Below, piece after piece: positions 1 to 8,425 of a DNA stretch of 64,000 bases (position 1 is the first letter of the stretch; every line of letters begins with the position of its first letter). The translations under genes were made by a program, and so were the position numbers. Origin of the DNA: JBBROS01 sp965260935. GTDB taxonomy: Bacteria > Pseudomonadota > Alphaproteobacteria > Acetobacterales > Acetobacteraceae. The notes beneath the pieces were generated by a model. That model did not search any database. It saw nothing but the letters and a program-made list of their open reading frames with translations, and was not told the DNA's origin. Location of the stretch: positions 868,001 to 932,000 of the forward strand of contig OZ253374.1 in the NCBI GenBank assembly GCA_965260935.1. The letters run 5' to 3'.

Positions 1-2026
1 GGGCGCGGTGGTCGAGAAGCGGCAGCTCAGCCAGTGGTTCATGAAGATCACCGACTACGCCGAGGAACTGCTGGCCGCGCTCGACGATCTGCCGCGGTGG
101 CCGGAGCGGGTGCGGACGATGCAGGCCCGCTGGATCGGGCGCAGCGAGGGGGCGAGGGTCCGCTTCCAGGAGGCGGCGGGCGGCGACAAGGCGGAGTTCG
201 GCTCCATCGAGGTGTTCACCACGCGCCCCGACACGCTCTACGGGCTGTCGTTCGTCGCGGTGGCGCCGGACCATCCGGTCGCGTCCGCCATCGCGGCGCG
301 GAACAACGAGGCGGCGCGGTTCGTGGCGCAGGCGCGCAGCCTGGGGACGAGCGAGGCGGCGATCGAGACGGCGGAGAAGCTGGGGTTCGACACCGGCTTG
401 CGGGTGCGGCACCCGTTCGACGCGTCGCGCACCGCCCCGGTCTGGATCGCGAACTTCGTGCTGATGGAGTACGGCACGGGCGCGATCTTCGGCTGCCCGG
501 CGCATGACCAGCGCGACCTTGAGTTCGCGCGCAAGTACAAGCTGCCGGTGCTGCCGGTGATCGCCGGGCCGGAGGGCGTGGCCGTTGGCGAGACCGCCTA
601 TGTCGGCCCGGGACGGCTGGTGAAGTCCGGGTTCCTGGACGGGATGGAGGTGGAGGACGCCAAGCGCGCCGCGATCGACGCCCTGGAGCGGGAAGGCCAC
701 GGCGAGGGCGTCGTCAACTGGCGGCTGCGCGATTGGGGGGTGAGCCGGCAGCGGTATTGGGGCGCGCCGATCCCGGTGATCCATTGCCCGGCGTGCGGCG
801 TCGTGCCGGTGCCGGACGGGCAGTTGCCGGTGGTGCTGCCGGAGGACGTGACGTTCGACACGCCGGGCAACCCGCTCGACCACCATCCGAGCTGGAAGCA
901 CGTCGCCTGCCCGGCCTGCGGCAAGGAGGCGGTGCGGGAAACGGACACGTTCGACACCTTCGTGGACAGCTCCTGGTATTTCGCGCGGTTCTGCAGCCCG
1001 GGCGCAACAACGCCGTTCGAGCGGGCGGCGGCGGACCATTGGCTGCCGGTTGACCAGTATATCGGCGGCGTCGAGCACGCGATCCTGCACCTGCTGTACG
1101 CGCGGTTCTTCACGCGGGCGCTCCATGCGACGGGGCGGCTGTCGGTGGCGGAGCCGTTCGCCGGCCTGTTCACCCAGGGGATGGTGACGCACGAAACCTA
1201 CAAGGGCGCGGACGGGCGATGGCTGCCGCCCTCGGACATCGAGAAGCTCGCGGACGGCACGGCTCGGCACCGGGCAACCGGGGAAGCGGTCGAGGTCGGG
1301 CGCGGCGAGAAAATGTCCAAGAGCAAGATGAACACCGTCGATCCCGGCGCGATCATTGACGCCTACGGGGCGGACACGGCCCGCTGGTTCGTGCTGTCGG
1401 ACAACCCGCCGGAGCGGGACATCGAGTGGACCGAGGCGGGCGTGGCTGGGGCTTCCCGCTTCATGCAGCGGGTTTGGCGGCTCGGGCTGGGGGTCGCCTC
1501 GGGGGAGCGTGGCGGCGAAGCGGGGGAGCAGGCGCGCATGGAGGTGCGCCGGGCTGTGCACCGGACGACTGCTGCGGTAACGGAGGCACTGGACAGTTTC
1601 GCGTTCAACGTGGCGGTCGCGAAGCTTTATGAGCTGGCGAGCGTGCTGGCGGACGCGGAGCGGACCGGCGTTGCGCTCGATGCCCGGCGGGAGGGGGTTG
1701 TCACGCTGGCCCGCCTCATGGCGCCGATGACGCCGCATCTGGCCGAAGGGGTGCAGCAGTTGATCGATCCGGGAGCGGCGCTGGTGGCCGAGCAGCCATG
1801 GCCGGAGGCGGACCCGGCGTTGCTGGCGATCGAGAGCGTCACGGTCGCGGTGCAGGTGATGGGCAAGCTGCGCGGCACGGTCATGCTTCCGCCCGGGGCA
1901 GGGGAGGCGGAGGCAATCGCCGCGGCGGAATCCGAGCCGAACGTGGCGCGGCTGCTGGAAGGCAAGCGCATCGTCAAGCGCGTCCACGTGCCGGACCGCA
2001 TCGTCAATTTCGTGATCGCCGGGTGA
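1..2026 (+). CDS. leuS: Leucyl-tRNA synthetase, 3' part (5' end outside the window)
   Basis: Charges tRNA-Leu with leucine in the cytoplasm. The frame is already open at the first bases, so the N-terminal HIGH-containing part lies upstream; about 675 codons are visible. The visible part contains the CP1 editing domain (around GAIFGCPAHDQRD), the catalytic KMSKS loop (EKMSKSKMN), the anticodon-binding helices and a C-terminal domain ending VNFVIAG. The internal GTG at position 8 is not a start. The stop overlaps the GTG of the next gene (GTGA), so lptE and holA follow in one translationally coupled operon, a common alphaproteobacterial order. Confidence 0.97.
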   Translation, partial: GAVVEKRQLSQWFMKITDYAEELLAALDDLPRWPERVRTMQARWIGRSEGARVRFQEAAGGDKAEFGSIEVFTTRPDTLYGLSFVAVAPDHPVASAIAARNNEAARFVAQARSLGTSEAAIETAEKLGFDTGLRVRHPFDASRTAPVWIANFVLMEYGTGAIFGCPAHDQRDLEFARKYKLPVLPVIAGPEGVAVGETAYVGPGRLVKSGFLDGMEVEDAKRAAIDALEREGHGEGVVNWRLRDWGVSRQRYWGAPIPVIHCPACGVVPVPDGQLPVVLPEDVTFDTPGNPLDHHPSWKHVACPACGKEAVRETDTFDTFVDSSWYFARFCSPGATTPFERAAADHWLPVDQYIGGVEHAILHLLYARFFTRALHATGRLSVAEPFAGLFTQGMVTHETYKGADGRWLPPSDIEKLADGTARHRATGEAVEVGRGEKMSKSKMNTVDPGAIIDAYGADTARWFVLSDNPPERDIEWTEAGVAGASRFMQRVWRLGLGVASGERGGEAGEQARMEVRRAVHRTTAAVTEALDSFAFNVAVAKLYELASVLADAERTGVALDARREGVVTLARLMAPMTPHLAEGVQQLIDPGAALVAEQPWPEADPALLAIESVTVAVQVMGKLRGTVMLPPGAGEAEAIAAAESEPNVARLLEGKRIVKRVHVPDRIVNFVIAG

Positions 2027-2556
2027 CGACGGTGCGGCGGCGGGGATTGCTGGCGGGCTTCGGGGCGTTGGGCCTTGGGGGATGCGGGTTCCGCCCGTTG
2101 TACATGGCCGACAGCGGCCGGGCCGGCCCCGCGGCGGAGCTTGCGGCGGTCTATGTGCCGGTCATCCCGGAGCGGTCAGGCCAGTTGCTGCGCCAGGCGT
2201 TGCAGCAGCGGCTGGAGGGATCGGGCGGCGGCGGCGTCAAGCGGTATGAACTGATCGCGTCCAACGGGATCAGCGCCGAAGGGATCGGGATCCAGACCGA
2301 CACGTCCGCGACCCGGGTGCGCCTGATCGGCCGCAGCGTCTGGACCCTCCGCTTGCTCGACCCGGCGCACACGGTGCTGACGACGGGCGCGAGCCGGGTC
2401 CTGGACGGCTACAACGTCCTGAACCAGCAGTATTTTGCCGCCGACATCGAGGCGTCCTCGGCCTACAAGCGGGTGGCGGAGACGTTGGCGGACCAGATCG
2501 TCACGCGGGTGGCGGTGTTCCTGAAGCGCCGGGCGGCGGAGCAGGGCAAGGCTTGA
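2023..2556 (+). CDS. lptE: LPS-assembly lipoprotein LptE
   Basis: Outer-membrane lipoprotein that plugs and assembles the LptD barrel, which delivers lipopolysaccharide to the cell surface. The 177-residue product has an Arg-rich N-terminus, a short hydrophobic stretch and a lipobox (GLGGC, Cys21), followed by GFRPLY, the usual beginning of mature alphaproteobacterial LptE. The start is GTG 2023, overlapping the leuS stop; a second GTG at 2032 would shorten it by three residues. The 3' end overlaps the TTG of holA. Identification rests on lipobox, size and the leuS-lptE-holA order more than on sequence conservation, which is low in this family. Confidence 0.88.
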   Translation: MTTVRRRGLLAGFGALGLGGCGFRPLYMADSGRAGPAAELAAVYVPVIPERSGQLLRQALQQRLEGSGGGGVKRYELIASNGISAEGIGIQTDTSATRVRLIGRSVWTLRLLDPAHTVLTTGASRVLDGYNVLNQQYFAADIEASSAYKRVAETLADQIVTRVAVFLKRRAAEQGKA

Positions 2557-3563
2557 AGATCGAGCCGCGGCGTGCTCCCGGCTTCCTGCGCGATCCGGGA
2601 CCGGTGCGGGCCGTGCTGCTGCACGGGGACGACGAGGGCCTGGTGCGGTTCCGGGCCGACGCGCTCACGTTGGCCGTGGCCGGGACGGCGGACGACCCGT
2701 TCCGGGTCGCTTGGCTCGGGCGCGAGGAGCATGGGCGGCTGGCCGAGGAGGCGAGCGCCATCGCGATGCTCGGCGGACGCCGGGTGATCCGGGTGAGGGA
2801 CGTGGCGGAAACCCTGACGCCGGCGGTGGAGCGGGTCCTGGCAGGCCCCGGGGACTCGCTCGTGGTGCTTGAGGCCGGAGGGTTGCGGCGGGGCAAGTTG
2901 CTGGGCTTGGTGGAAAAGTCGGCGGCCGGGGCGGCGCTTGCCTGCTACCCGGAAACAGGCCCGGAGTTGCGCGGGGCGATCGCCGGGCAGTTGCAGGCGG
3001 CAGGGGTTCGGGCGGACGCGGACGCGCTCGACTGGCTGCGGGACCATCTCGGCGGCGATCATGCAAGCACCCGGGGCGAGATCGAGAAGCTGGCGCTTTA
3101 TGCGGGGGATGAGCGGCGGCTCGACTTGGACGCGGTCCGGGCCTGCGTGGGCGACCAGGCGGCGGCCTCGATGGACGATGCGGTCTACGCGGCGACGCTG
3201 GGGGACTTGGTGCTGGCGGACCGGGCAGTGGAGCGGACATTCGCGGAGGGAGTGGCGGCCGTGGGGCTGCTGCGGGCCATGCTGGGCCACCTGGTCCGGA
3301 TGCACCAGGCGCGCGGCCGGATGGAGGATGGCGCTTCGGCGGGCGACGCGGTGGCGGAGATGCGGCCGCCGGTGTTCTGGAAGCGGAAGGGGGACATGGT
3401 CCGGCTGGTGGGCGCCTGGCCGGCTGGCCGCATCGCGGCGGCGATTGCGGAGGTCAGGCGGGCCGAGCTTTCGTGCAAGCAGACCGGCGCTCCTGACGGG
3501 GTGATTGCCCGGCGCGCCGTGATGGGGATTGCCCGCCAGGGGGCGGCGGCGCGGCGGGGGTAG
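2553..3563 (+). CDS. holA: DNA polymerase III subunit delta
   Basis: Clamp-loader subunit that opens the beta sliding clamp (DnaN, also in this window) on primed DNA. The 336-residue product has the usual HolA length, with an N-terminal AAA+-like domain (LLHGDDEGLVRFRADAL) and no functional Walker motif, as expected for delta. The conserved C-terminal helical collar includes VFWKRK and LSCKQTG. The start is TTG 2553, whose last two bases begin the lptE stop, indicating translational coupling. It is the last gene of the leuS-lptE-holA operon; the next gene is convergent. Confidence 0.93.
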   Translation: MKIEPRRAPGFLRDPGPVRAVLLHGDDEGLVRFRADALTLAVAGTADDPFRVAWLGREEHGRLAEEASAIAMLGGRRVIRVRDVAETLTPAVERVLAGPGDSLVVLEAGGLRRGKLLGLVEKSAAGAALACYPETGPELRGAIAGQLQAAGVRADADALDWLRDHLGGDHASTRGEIEKLALYAGDERRLDLDAVRACVGDQAAASMDDAVYAATLGDLVLADRAVERTFAEGVAAVGLLRAMLGHLVRMHQARGRMEDGASAGDAVAEMRPPVFWKRKGDMVRLVGAWPAGRIAAAIAEVRRAELSCKQTGAPDGVIARRAVMGIARQGAAARRG

Positions 3564-3598
3564 GCGTGCGGCGGCGGTCACGCTGGCCGGGACGGGGC

Positions 3599-3625
3599 GG
3601 TTCCCTGCTCGAATCGATGGGAACC
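3599..3625. terminator. Hairpin between convergent holA and GMC gene
   Basis: A perfect 7-bp inverted repeat (GGTTCCC at 3599-3605, GGGAACC at 3619-3625) with a 13-nt loop sits between the converging gene ends and reaches the last base of the minus-strand GMC stop codon. There is no U-tract, so it is only a candidate bidirectional terminator. Confidence 0.35.
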
Positions 3626-5163
3626 TACCGGAGAAAGGCCGCGGCGGTGCGCAGGCTGAGGGCCATGATCGTCAGCGCCGGGTTGGCGGCGAGGGAGGAC
3701 GGGAACACCGAGTTGTCGCAGATCCAGAGGTTCTCGATGTCATGGCTGCGGCCGAAGCGGTCCACCACGGCATCGCGGGCGTCGTCGCCCATGCGGCACG
3801 TGCCGATGGTATGGGCGCTGCGGCGGCAGGACCAGATGTCGGCGGCGCCGGCCTCCTGCCAGATCCTCGTCATGAGCTCGGCCGCGTGCCGCTCGATCGC
3901 CAGTTCGTTCGGGCCGTAGCTGAAATGAATGCGGGCCTTGGGGACGCCCAGCTCATCGGCCTCGCCGGCGAGTTCCAGGCGGTTGCCCGGCTGGGGCAGG
4001 CACTCGCCGTTGATGCCGAGCCCGGCGGCGTGGTTGTAGCGCAAGATCTGGTCGGTCAGCGCCTGTCCCCAAAGCCCGCGCCCGCGTGAGAGGGCGTTCG
4101 AGAAGGTGACGGGGACGATGCCGAGGCTCTGCACCAGGTAGCCGCCGACGAACGGGACACCGCTCGCGCGGATCGGGTCTTCGGTGATGAGCGAGGACGG
4201 GTAGCCTTTGTTGGGCCGGGTTTCCTGCTCGAACGTGCCCCAGACTTGGGTGGCCACGTGGGCCATGTAGTTGCGCCCGACTTGCCCACTGCTGTTGGCC
4301 AGGCCGGTGTGCAGCAGCAGGCGAGGGGTCTCCACCGCGCCTGCCGCGAGGATCAAGGCCCGGCAGCGCTGCCGATGGTCAACGCCGTTCTCGCGGTAAA
4401 CGACGGCGGCGACGCGGCCGCTTGAGTCGGTCTCGATACCGTGCACGGTGCATTCGGCGCGAATTTCCGCCCCGGCGGCGACGGCCCGGGGAAGGTAGGT
4501 CACGTCCATGCTTGTCTTGGCGCCGATCCGGCAGCCTTGGTGGCAGTAGCCGCAATTGATGCAGGCGTGCCGGTGCGGGCCGTCAGGTTGATCGGCCGGG
4601 CGGGAGAGCACGGCAGCCGGGGCGTCGGCGGTGCGGATACCCAGCCGCTCGCAGGCGGCGGCCATGATCTGCGCGGGCGCGTTGCGCGGAACTGGCGGTT
4701 GGGGATACCGGCAGGACGGGTCCCAGGGGTAATCGGCTGGGCCGGAGACGCCGATGAAGCGCTCGACCCGCTGATAAAGCGAGGCGAGTTCGGCGTAATC
4801 AACCGGCCAGTCGGCGCCCTCGCCGGACTCAGCGTAGAGGCGGAGGTCGCGCTCGTCGGCCCTGGGGCAGAAAGCGCCCCAGTGCAGGGTGGAGCCGCCG
4901 ACGCCGCGGCCGCTGTTGTTCATGCCGAACGATTGCGGGGTTTGCCCGGCGGACAGGCGCTCGCCGGTCCAATAAATGTCGGTCGCGGCCTCGTCGGCGA
5001 CGAAGTCGTTCGGGTCCCAGTTCCGGCCGGCTTCAAGGGCGACGACAGCGAGGCCGGCGCGCGCAAGCTCCGACAGCAGGGGCGCCCCGCCTGCGCCGGT
5101 TCCGACGACGACGGCATCGACCTCGCCCGCCGTGCCGTGCCGCTTCATGCGGTCGAGATTCAT
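3625..5163 (-). CDS. GMC-family FAD oxidoreductase
   Basis: Flavin-dependent dehydrogenase of the glucose-methanol-choline family, 512 residues. The N-terminus carries the Rossmann FAD motif GTGAGG (residues 21-26) preceded by a beta-strand and followed by LEAG. The C-terminus has HTIGTCRMG, the region of the catalytic His in gluconate/sorbitol dehydrogenase-type members, and NPALTIMAL. The start ATG 5163 overlaps the stop of the upstream hydrolase-fusion gene (ATGA). That partner supplies a domain resembling the small gluconate-dehydrogenase subunit 3. No signal peptide is visible, so this is probably a cytoplasmic or partner-exported sugar/polyol dehydrogenase. The actual substrate is unknown. 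Confidence 0.92.
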   Translation of the reverse strand: MNLDRMKRHGTAGEVDAVVVGTGAGGAPLLSELARAGLAVVALEAGRNWDPNDFVADEAATDIYWTGERLSAGQTPQSFGMNNSGRGVGGSTLHWGAFCPRADERDLRLYAESGEGADWPVDYAELASLYQRVERFIGVSGPADYPWDPSCRYPQPPVPRNAPAQIMAAACERLGIRTADAPAAVLSRPADQPDGPHRHACINCGYCHQGCRIGAKTSMDVTYLPRAVAAGAEIRAECTVHGIETDSSGRVAAVVYRENGVDHRQRCRALILAAGAVETPRLLLHTGLANSSGQVGRNYMAHVATQVWGTFEQETRPNKGYPSSLITEDPIRASGVPFVGGYLVQSLGIVPVTFSNALSRGRGLWGQALTDQILRYNHAAGLGINGECLPQPGNRLELAGEADELGVPKARIHFSYGPNELAIERHAAELMTRIWQEAGAADIWSCRRSAHTIGTCRMGDDARDAVVDRFGRSHDIENLWICDNSVFPSSLAANPALTIMALSLRTAAAFLR

Positions 5164-6479
5164 CGGGCAGGTTCCGGCTCCCAGGCGTCGCGTTTGCCTG
5201 GGCCGAGCGCGGTGAAGCCGGGCTTTTGCGCCTCGTCGCCGCCGTAGGCGATGCCGCTATAGCCCATCCTGGCCAGGGCGCCCGGGTGGCTGACGAATGC
5301 GCGGGCAGCGGCGGCGCGGACATCCTCGAACCAGAGCTGCATGACGCCGGCGTCCAGATCGCCTTGCCACGACCCTTCGGCGATGGCGGCGAGGGTTCGG
5401 TCCTGGGCGGCTCCGTCGAGGCTCGCAAAGCCGGAGAGCGCGGCAAGCGCGGTGCGGTACGCCTCGGCGTCGGGCGGGAGGGCGTCGAAGCGCCAGCCGT
5501 CGCCGGGGCCGGCGAGCGTGGTGTCGATGCGCGCTGCCAGATCAAGGCCGCTGCCGGCGGGTTGCGGCAGCACGCGGGCGGTTATCGCGCGGAGAGTGGC
5601 CAGCAGGCCGGGGGCCAGGATGGCGGGGGCCGGGTCGGGCAGCCGTTGCAGAAGGGCGGCGCGGGTGTTGGCGCTGACGCGGGCGGAGGTGATCAGCCGG
5701 AGGTAAGCCGGGTCGATCGCGGGCGGCGTGCCCAAATGGGCGCGGATCAGGGCGGCGACCTCATTGGCGCGTTCCAGCGGCAGCAGGTGCGCCGCGCCGG
5801 GGAGGGTCACGAGCTGCGCGTCGGCGAAGTGCGGGGCGAGCAGGCGGGCCTGCGCGTCCGGCCCGAGCGCTTCGTCGGCGCTGCCGGCGATCAGGAGGGC
5901 GGGGGTTCGCAGGACGCCGACCACGCCGGACCAATCCTCGCGGCTGCCGGACTCGAGCCACGCGCGCCAGGCGGCGGGATTGCTTCGGAGCACTTCGTCG
6001 GCGGCGCGGGCGTGGACTTCCGAACCAAGCGGCTTGGCGACGTTGCCGGCGATATACCCGAGGGCCTCCTGGCGGCTCTGGGCCGCATCGCCCCGGAACC
6101 ATGCCAGCATCTCGCCCCGCTTGCTTTCCCCTATCGGTTCCGGCGCTGGCGGCGATCCGGCAAGGGCGATCAGATGGGTGAGGCCTTCGAGGCCCGCCTC
6201 GCCCGCCTCGGCACGCCGGGCGAGAACGGCTGCGACCTTGGCGCCCATGCTGTGCCCGGCGATTGCCCACGGGCCAGGGGCCGCGCATTTCGTTGCGGCA
6301 ACGTAATCCGCCATCGCGGCGACGTCGTATCCTGGGATGTCTGCGCCGTCGCCGAAACCCGGCAGGTCGACCGCTACGGTGCGAATCGGGTGCAGGGCGG
6401 CTTGCACGGCTTGCCATTGCCAGCCGGCGCCGCCGAGGAAGGAGAGAAGGAACAGGGTGGGCGTGGCTGGCTCGGGCAT
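5160..6479 (-). CDS. Alpha/beta hydrolase fused to gluconate 2-dehydrogenase subunit 3-like domain
   Basis: A 439-residue two-part protein. Residues 1-250 form an alpha/beta hydrolase with nucleophile elbow GHSMG (Ser77), a candidate Asp in LLIAGSADE (Asp202) and His231 in PGAAHLLP. Residues 255-439 resemble the gluconate 2-dehydrogenase subunit 3 family, with the late signature MGYSGIAYGGD and a C-terminal RDAWEPEP. Such small subunits are normally separate, often Tat-exported, partners of GMC flavoproteins; here the domain is fused to a hydrolase and lacks a signal. It overlaps the GMC gene by ATGA. It plausibly hydrolyses an ester or lactone and passes the product to the flavoprotein. The stop is continuous with the second domain, with no sign of a frameshift. 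Confidence 0.82.
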   Translation of the reverse strand: MPEPATPTLFLLSFLGGAGWQWQAVQAALHPIRTVAVDLPGFGDGADIPGYDVAAMADYVAATKCAAPGPWAIAGHSMGAKVAAVLARRAEAGEAGLEGLTHLIALAGSPPAPEPIGESKRGEMLAWFRGDAAQSRQEALGYIAGNVAKPLGSEVHARAADEVLRSNPAAWRAWLESGSREDWSGVVGVLRTPALLIAGSADEALGPDAQARLLAPHFADAQLVTLPGAAHLLPLERANEVAALIRAHLGTPPAIDPAYLRLITSARVSANTRAALLQRLPDPAPAILAPGLLATLRAITARVLPQPAGSGLDLAARIDTTLAGPGDGWRFDALPPDAEAYRTALAALSGFASLDGAAQDRTLAAIAEGSWQGDLDAGVMQLWFEDVRAAAARAFVSHPGALARMGYSGIAYGGDEAQKPGFTALGPGKRDAWEPEPAR

Positions 6480-6557
6480 GGCCAGCAGGTAGGGGGTGAA
6501 TTCGTTTCGTCTAGCTATCGGCGTTGAAAGCGAAGCCTATCCGCGCTCGCAGGTGGC

Positions 6558-7406
6558 TCACTTCACCGCTCCCAGGGTCAAGCCCTCAACCAGGTAACGT
6601 TGCAGCGCGGCGAACACGACCGCGACCGGGACGGTGGCGAGCAAGGTCGCGGCCATGACCTGGTTCCATTCCACGGTGTAGCGCCCGGCCACCAGGTTCA
6701 CGACCTTGAGCGGCAACGTCAGCTTCGATTGGTCGCGGAGCATCGTCAGCGCCACGGGGAACTCGTTCCAGCACGCGACAAAGGTGACGATGCCGGTCAC
6801 GGCAAGGGCGGGGATGCTGAGCGGGAGGAAGATGCTCACGACGGCGCGGAAGCGGGTGGCGCCGTCGATCCAGGCGGCTTGCTCCAGCTCGAGGGGGATC
6901 GTCGCGAAGTAGGAGGCCAGCATCCAGATGGCGAAGGCCAGGTGGAACCCGGCGTAGATGACGATCACGCCGGTTCGGGTATCGACCAGCGTGCCGCCGC
7001 CGACATGGATGGCGGCCGCCATGCGGAACAGGCCCAGCACCAGCAGGATTGGGGAGAGCATCTGCGTGACCAGCAGGAACTGGGCATAGGCGCCCTTGCC
7101 GCGGAAGGCCAGCCGGCTCATGGCGTAGGCGGCGGGGAAGGCGATCAGCAGGGTCAGGGCCGTGCCGCCCACGCTGATGGCGAGGCTGTTCAACAGGCCG
7201 GTGCCGAAATCGACGGCTTGCCACATGTCGGCGAAGTTTTCCCACGCCAGGCGGGTGGGCAGCCAGCGCGGCGGGAAGGCGAACACCTCGTCGCGCGGCT
7301 TGAGCGCGGTGGAGAGCATGACGGCGAACGGGAGCAGCGTCGCGGCCAGGAGCGGCGAGAGGATCAGCCAGCTCCAGAACGAGCGGGCGGCCATGCGCCG
7401 GTTCAT
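6558..7406 (-). CDS. Carbohydrate ABC transporter permease (MalG type)
   Basis: Inner-membrane permease, 282 residues, with about six hydrophobic segments. The cytoplasmic EAA loop is visible as LELEQAAWIDGATRF, the site that contacts the ATPase. The N-terminal ALKPRDEVFAFPPRWLP is typical of MalG/UgpE-type sugar permeases. The start is ATG 7406, overlapping the stop of the partner permease (ATGA); the frame extends further upstream but only as an antiparallel shadow of that gene. It forms a heterodimer with the 7403-8425 product. The family may carry sugars, glycerol phosphate or glycosides; specificity is not visible. Confidence 0.93.
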   Translation of the reverse strand: MNRRMAARSFWSWLILSPLLAATLLPFAVMLSTALKPRDEVFAFPPRWLPTRLAWENFADMWQAVDFGTGLLNSLAISVGGTALTLLIAFPAAYAMSRLAFRGKGAYAQFLLVTQMLSPILLVLGLFRMAAAIHVGGGTLVDTRTGVIVIYAGFHLAFAIWMLASYFATIPLELEQAAWIDGATRFRAVVSIFLPLSIPALAVTGIVTFVACWNEFPVALTMLRDQSKLTLPLKVVNLVAGRYTVEWNQVMAATLLATVPVAVVFAALQRYLVEGLTLGAVK

Positions 7407-8425
7407 GCCATGGCTTCGTCGCGGCGCAGGCGCATGTAGACCAGCGTGAAGGCCAGCACGATGGCCAGGGTGGCGAGCGAGATGACGGACGCCTGGGCCG
7501 GACGCCCGAGCCGGAAGGATTGCTCGTAGAGGTAGGTGACGAGGATCTGAGTGTTGTTGTCGGGTCCGCCCTGGGTCATCACCCAGATGATCGGGAACGA
7601 GTTGACCACGTTGATGACGTTCAGGACGATGGCGATGTTGAGGAACGGCCCGAGCATCGGCAGCGTGAGATGCCGGAACGATTGCCAGGGCCGCGCGCCG
7701 TCGATGGAGGCGGCCTCGTAGATGTCGCCCGGGATGGAGGAAAGGCCGCCGAGCAGGATGGTGGTCGCGAAGGGGATGGAGACGAGGATGCCGACCGCAA
7801 CCTCGATCGGGAAGGCGGTGGAGGCTTCGGCCATCCAGGGGAAGGAGGCCTGCATGAGGCCCACCGTGCGCAGGGTGGCGTTGATCATGCCGTAATCGGC
7901 GTTGAACGCCCACAGCCACACGATGGCGGCCATGGCCAGCGAGATCGCCCAGGGGAGCATGATGATGGTCCGCGCCAGGCCACGTCCGTAGAAATCCCGG
8001 TGCAGGATCAGGGCGACGGGGATCGAGATCAGGATGGTGCCGCCGACGACGCCGATGGTCCAGACGAAGGTGCGGACCAGGGCGGCCTGGAAGATCGGGT
8101 TGCCGAACACGGCGGCGTAGTTGGCCAACCCGGCGAAGCCTCGCACCAGGCCGAAGCGGGACACGTTGGAGACGGACAGGGCGGCGATCTCATAGGCCGG
8201 GTAGCCGATGACCAGCAGCGCCATGAGCAGGCTGGGCAGGATCAGCGCGAACGCGGCCGGGAACGAGACGCCGCGGCGGCGGCGCCCATGCTTCCGCGCG
8301 GGCGCGCTGGCCTGGATCGCCGCGTCGCCGGTTCGCGCTGACAGGGGCGGCCTACTGGCCGAGCGATTGGTCGGCGCGGGCGGCGGCCTGCTTGAGCGCG
8401 GGGCCGGGTTGGGCGGAGCCGACAT
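7403..8425 (-). CDS. Carbohydrate ABC transporter permease (MalF type)
   Basis: Inner-membrane permease of up to 340 residues with six predicted hydrophobic segments and the EAA-type loop DIYEAASIDGARPWQSF. It pairs with the downstream MalG-type permease. The start is uncertain. The only upstream ATG (8425) lies 74 bases inside the binding-protein gene and gives a Pro/Ser/Arg-rich leader of about 50 residues. No ATG, GTG or TTG occurs between it and a Met inside the first membrane segment, so either the overlap is real or a rarer codon such as CTG near 8345 is used. Confidence 0.9.
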   Translation of the reverse strand: MSAPPNPAPRSSRPPPAPTNRSASRPPLSARTGDAAIQASAPARKHGRRRRGVSFPAAFALILPSLLMALLVIGYPAYEIAALSVSNVSRFGLVRGFAGLANYAAVFGNPIFQAALVRTFVWTIGVVGGTILISIPVALILHRDFYGRGLARTIIMLPWAISLAMAAIVWLWAFNADYGMINATLRTVGLMQASFPWMAEASTAFPIEVAVGILVSIPFATTILLGGLSSIPGDIYEAASIDGARPWQSFRHLTLPMLGPFLNIAIVLNVINVVNSFPIIWVMTQGGPDNNTQILVTYLYEQSFRLGRPAQASVISLATLAIVLAFTLVYMRLRRDEAMA

